This document shows, piece by piece, positions 12,095 to 14,311 of a stretch of 14,311 nucleotides of DNA (position 1 is its first letter; each line of letters starts with the position of its first letter). Source of the DNA: an uncultured Prevotella sp. (GTDB lineage: Bacteria > Bacteroidota > Bacteroidia > Bacteroidales > Bacteroidaceae); contig CAJJWN010000061.1 of NCBI GenBank assembly GCA_905196835.1, positions 1 to 14,311 on the forward strand. The letters run 5' to 3'. Under the pieces are notes generated by a model. That model worked only from the letters and a program-made list of their open reading frames with translations. It searched no databases and was not told the origin of the DNA. Made by a program: the position numbers and the translations under genes.

Positions 12095-13048
12095 TCATTC
12101 TGACTTGAACAGGTCCTTTATACCTCCTATGCTGCCCATAAGGTTGGTTGCCTCATACGGCAGGTAGACGGTCTTGGTCTTGTCGCCCGTCGCCACTTCC
12201 TCAAGCATCTGTATATACTTCTGCGCCAGGAGGTAGTTGGCCGGGTTGGTGCTCTTGCCCACGGCCTCGGTTATTTTCTCTATGGCAATGGCTTCGGCCT
12301 CGGCCTTGCGTATGCGGGCCTGCGCCTCGCCCTCTGCATTGAGTATAGCCATCTGCTTGTCGGCCTCGGCCTTGTTGATTATGGCTGTCTTCTCGCCCTC
12401 AGATTTCAGTATGGCGGCGGCCTTCTCGCCCTCGCTTGTCAGGATGGTGGCGCGCTTGTTGCGCTCGGCCTGCATCTGCTTCTCCATGGCCTGAAGCACG
12501 CTTTCGGGCGGAGTGATGTCCTGAAGCTCGACGCGGTTCACCTTTATGCCCCATTTGTTGGTAGCATCGTCGAGCACGGCGCGCAGCTTCGTGTTGATGG
12601 TGTCGCGCGAAGTGAGCGTCTGGTCGAGCTCAAGCTCGCCGATGATGTTACGCAGCGTGGTCTGCGTAAGCTTCTCAATGGCGTTGGGCAGGTTGTTTAT
12701 TTCATAGACAGCCTTGAACGGGTCTACGATTTGGAAGTACAGCAGGGCGTTGATTTGCGTCTGAACGTTGTCCTTGGTGATGACGTTCTGCTTGTCGAAG
12801 TCGTACACCTGCTCGCGCAAGTCGATGGAGTCTGTGTACATATACCTGCCCCGGCGCACGGCCACAATCTCCTTGGCGCGGTCGATGAAGGGGATGATAA
12901 TGTTGATGCCGGGCCTCAACGTGGCGTAATACTTGCCGAGACGCTCTATGATTTTGGTTTCAGACTGTGGTATGATGACAAGACTTTTCTTGACTACCAC
13001 CAGCGCGCAGATTACCAGCGCGATAAGGACGATTACAAAAGTGTTCAT
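12095..13048 (-). CDS. SPFH/band 7 domain protein (slipin/paraslipin, QmcA-like)
   Basis: A 317-residue stomatin-family membrane protein. One N-terminal membrane segment (about residues 4-21, FVIVLIALVICALVVVKK) is followed by the SPFH domain (about 24-190), with family features 'VIIPQSETKIIERLGKY' and 'LRPGINIIIPFIDR'. A long Ala/Glu/Lys-rich coiled coil spans about 185-265 ('EKQMQAERNKRATILTSEGE', 'AEADKQMAILNAEGEAQARI'), then a short C-terminal tail. Such proteins form large oligomeric cages on the membrane and influence protease access and lipid domains. Its neighbour upstream on the same strand is NfeD, the usual partner of slipins, so the two probably act together. Unusually, a 269-nt repeat array lies between them. 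Length and domains are typical for the family. Confidence 0.93.
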   Translation of the reverse strand: MNTFVIVLIALVICALVVVKKSLVIIPQSETKIIERLGKYYATLRPGINIIIPFIDRAKEIVAVRRGRYMYTDSIDLREQVYDFDKQNVITKDNVQTQINALLYFQIVDPFKAVYEINNLPNAIEKLTQTTLRNIIGELELDQTLTSRDTINTKLRAVLDDATNKWGIKVNRVELQDITPPESVLQAMEKQMQAERNKRATILTSEGEKAAAILKSEGEKTAIINKAEADKQMAILNAEGEAQARIRKAEAEAIAIEKITEAVGKSTNPANYLLAQKYIQMLEEVATGDKTKTVYLPYEATNLMGSIGGIKDLFKSE

Positions 13049-13317
13049 GTTTTTATACGGTTTTAAGGTTTTACGGTTATGAGGTTATACGGTTATGGAC
13101 GTGGTTTTAGGGTTTTGCGGTTATGAGGTTATACGGTTATGGTTGCGGTTTTAAGGTTTTGCGGTTATGAGGTTTTACGGTTATGGACGCGGTTTTAGGG
13201 TGTTACGGTTATGAGGTTACACGGTTATGGACGCGGTTTTAAGGTTATACGGTTATGGGGTTGTGCGTCGTCAAGTCAACCGTATGACCGTAAAACCGCA
13301 CAACCGTAAGACCGCAC
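13049..13317. repeat. 44-bp tandem repeat array with inverted tail, between nfeD and slipin
   Basis: Four successive 44-bp units start at 13059, 13103, 13147 and 13191, with a partial fifth from 13235. Each unit holds two 16-nt sub-repeats of the type AAGGTTTTACGGTTAT and GAGGTTATACGGTTAT plus a 12-nt spacer of the GGACGCGGTTTT type. The tail at 13278-13316 carries the complement (CAACCGTATGACCGTAAAAC and on), so the array can fold back. No gene is supported inside it, and the period is not a multiple of three. It is transcribed, if at all, as the spacer of the nfeD-slipin mRNA. Confidence 0.85.
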
Positions 13318-13767
13318 TCACGCCTTTTCCACGGTTATTATTATGCTCTCGCGGCCCACCACGCGGACGTTCTGCCCCAAGGGGATATACGCTCCGTCGG
13401 CCGACACGGCCTTCCAGTCGTCTCCGTCGATGGCAACGCGGCCGTAACCGCCCTGCTCTATGGCCTCGCTTACGCGCCCGATGCGCCCCATCAGGGCGTC
13501 GGCATTGCTCGGACGCTCGCGCCGCTTGCCGTGAAGCGCCTTGACAAGGCGCGGCCTTACGAAGAGGAGCGACAGCAGCGAAGCCAGCACGAACACAAGC
13601 AGCTGGCCGTAAAAGCCCACGCCGAAGGCTGCGAACACCGCCGTAACGAGCGCGCCTATGGAGAAACAGAGGATGAAGAAGTCGCCCGACGTTAGTTCGA
13701 GAATAAGGCAGACGATTACTACCAGCGACCAGAACTGCCACAGATTTGCTGCGAAATAATCTATCAT
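13318..13767 (-). CDS. NfeD family membrane protein
   Basis: A 149-residue short-form NfeD. Three membrane segments are visible (about residues 10-26, 30-50 and 53-72, e.g. 'FWSLVVIVCLILELTSGDFF' and 'LLVFVLASLLSLLFV'), followed by a basic linker (RPRLVKALHGKRRERP, 71-86). A soluble OB-fold domain covers about 88-147, with 'LMGRIGRVSEAI' and 'GYGRVAIDGDDWKAVS', typical of NfeD tails. NfeD proteins pair with SPFH proteins and are thought to support membrane-domain assembly; the slipin gene follows on the same strand. The short form lacks the ClpP-like protease domain of long NfeD proteins. ATG at 13765-13767 is the only start that keeps the first membrane segment whole. Confidence 0.9.
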   Translation of the reverse strand: MIDYFAANLWQFWSLVVIVCLILELTSGDFFILCFSIGALVTAVFAAFGVGFYGQLLVFVLASLLSLLFVRPRLVKALHGKRRERPSNADALMGRIGRVSEAIEQGGYGRVAIDGDDWKAVSADGAYIPLGQNVRVVGRESIIITVEKA

Positions 13768-13771
13768 ATTA

Positions 13772-13935
13772 TGCGGTTTTACGGTTTATGGGTTGTAAGG
13801 TTATTCGGTTTTTAGGTTTTATGGTTATGCGGTTATCGGGTTATGGGGTTTTGCGCTCCGTTGGTTTACGGCCTTGCAGGCTTAGGTTCGCACCGCATGA
13901 CCGTATAACCGAACAACCGTATAACCGCAAACATT
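13772..13935. repeat. GGTTATACGGTTAT-word repeats upstream of nfeD
   Basis: 13772-13855 holds irregular copies of GCGGTTTTACGG, GGTTATGCGGTTAT and similar words. 13889-13930 carries the complementary version (CGCATGACCGTATAACCG and on), making an imperfect inverted repeat around 13856-13888. It uses the same word as the array at 13049-13317, so nfeD is bracketed by the same repeat family. Confidence 0.7.
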
Positions 13936-13953
13936 TGTTTCTGCGAAGATAAT

Positions 13954-13961
13954 CAAATTTA
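13954..13961 (-). promoter_or_regulatory. -7 promoter element for nfeD
   Basis: On the - strand this reads TAAATTTG, a match to TAnnTTTG. A -33 TTG is not at the expected 20 nt. The start would be near 13947, giving a ~180-nt leader composed mainly of the repeat at 13772-13935. Confidence 0.45.
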
Positions 13962-14037
13962 TCGGTTGCGGCAAGAAATAAGGCGATTATTTTAAGGCTG
14001 CAATGCCTGTGACGACATATAAAAACGGCAAAGACCG

Positions 14038-14107
14038 CTGAAACGATGCGTTTAGGCCGTTGAAACTACACGTTAGAGCCGTCCAAACGATGTGTTTGGA
14101 CGGCTCT
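14038..14107. repeat. 22-bp-period AAAC-N5-GTTT dyad array ending in a perfect hairpin
   Basis: Three units of 22 bp start at 14038, 14060 and 14082. Each has a 13-nt dyad, AAACGATGCGTTT, AAACTACACGTTA and AAACGATGTGTTT, and a ~9-nt spacer ending in CCG or CGG. The last unit is part of a 14-bp perfect stem (14075-14088 with 14094-14107, loop GATGT) followed by TTCC. That hairpin could be a weak terminator, for a gene beyond the window or for none; no gene here needs it. Confidence 0.75.
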
Positions 14108-14160
14108 TTCCGCCGCCATTCATAGCAAGTGTGTAAGTGCTTGATAATCAACGGGGTTGC

Positions 14161-14248
14161 AAAAGGCCGTCTTTTAGCCTGCAAAACACGGCCTTTCAGC
14201 GTGCGATTGACGGCCTTTTGGAAGGCAAAAGGTGGCCTTTGGCGGTTC
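14161..14248. repeat. 22-bp-period dyad array C (four units)
   Basis: Four units of exactly 22 bp start at 14161, 14183, 14205 and 14227. The cores are AAAGGCCGTCTTT, AAACACGGCCTTT, TTGACGGCCTTTT and AAAGGTGGCCTTT. Unit 3 shares the tail CCTTTTGGAAGG with unit 3 of array A, so arrays A and C look like copies of one four-unit cassette. From 13971 to the window end I see only this and the preceding array and no supported gene. Confidence 0.82.
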
Positions 14249-14311
14249 ATCCGCAGTTCAGGTGTATGGAATATAAAGCCAATAAGCATATACATCCTAC
14301 TGTAATTCAGG

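Noticed and set aside
13987..14295. 102-codon - strand frame at the right edge
   Set aside because: Much of it is translation of the 22-bp repeats (KRRPFA-type peptides). Such frames are likely to be annotated as hypothetical proteins by mistake; the same applies to 8175-8399 and the start of 1019-1522 on the - strand.

Overview
The window looks like a chromosomal segment from a member of the Bacteroidales, most likely a Prevotella-type organism. Six things point there. Perfect or near TAnnTTTG -7 boxes precede several genes. Start codons sit behind A-rich stretches with no clear Shine-Dalgarno site. A BspA-type leucine-rich-repeat protein is present. A DAHP synthase carries a C-terminal chorismate mutase. 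A secreted nuclease ends in a sorting-type C-terminal domain. The 'AAAAGGCCGTCTTT' intergenic repeats are ones I associate with Prevotella. This is inferred from sequence style and recalled families; no database search was run.

Layout. (1) 1-683: the 3' end of a BspA-like LRR surface protein that is open through the left edge. (2) 684-1237: a repeat-rich gap holding three ~60-bp REP-like repeats built of paired 13-nt dyads, a four-unit 22-bp repeat array and a TAnnTTTG promoter. (3) 1238-2104: a TPR protein. (4) 2105-2464: a long inverted repeat, then a promoter, a 25-codon leader ORF with ten Phe/Tyr codons, and mutually exclusive antiterminator and terminator hairpins. (5) 2465-6499: the aromatic amino acid operon: prephenate dehydratase, aminotransferase, DAHP synthase-chorismate mutase and prephenate dehydrogenase. 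(6) 6595-9864, + strand: an EEP-family hydrolase, a rhodanese lipoprotein and a secreted endonuclease I-type nuclease, ending at a bidirectional terminator. (7) 9936-13767, all - strand: NfeD, a slipin/SPFH protein, a divergent UDP-GlcNAc 2-epimerase-like protein and an SDR oxidoreductase, separated by long inverted or tandem repeats. (8) 13768-14311: non-coding repeats.

The main discovery candidate is the leader at 2248-2433. The peptide contains the run FFYFYFYF. The segment just after these codons (2335-2346) is perfectly complementary to 2404-2415, which is the 5' arm of a 14-bp terminator stem (2400-2433) placed just before pheA. This is the geometry of ribosome-mediated attenuation, here apparently sensing Phe and Tyr together. 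It would control one operon that makes both: DAHP synthase and chorismate mutase feed chorismate and prephenate, PheA leads to Phe, TyrA leads to Tyr, and the aminotransferase can complete either branch.

A second theme is unusual intergenic architecture. 13-nt dyads recur at fixed spacing: 22 bp in four arrays and about 30 bp in the REP-like cluster. Four families of low-complexity inverted repeats sit at most gene boundaries. A 44-bp tandem array separates nfeD from its slipin partner.
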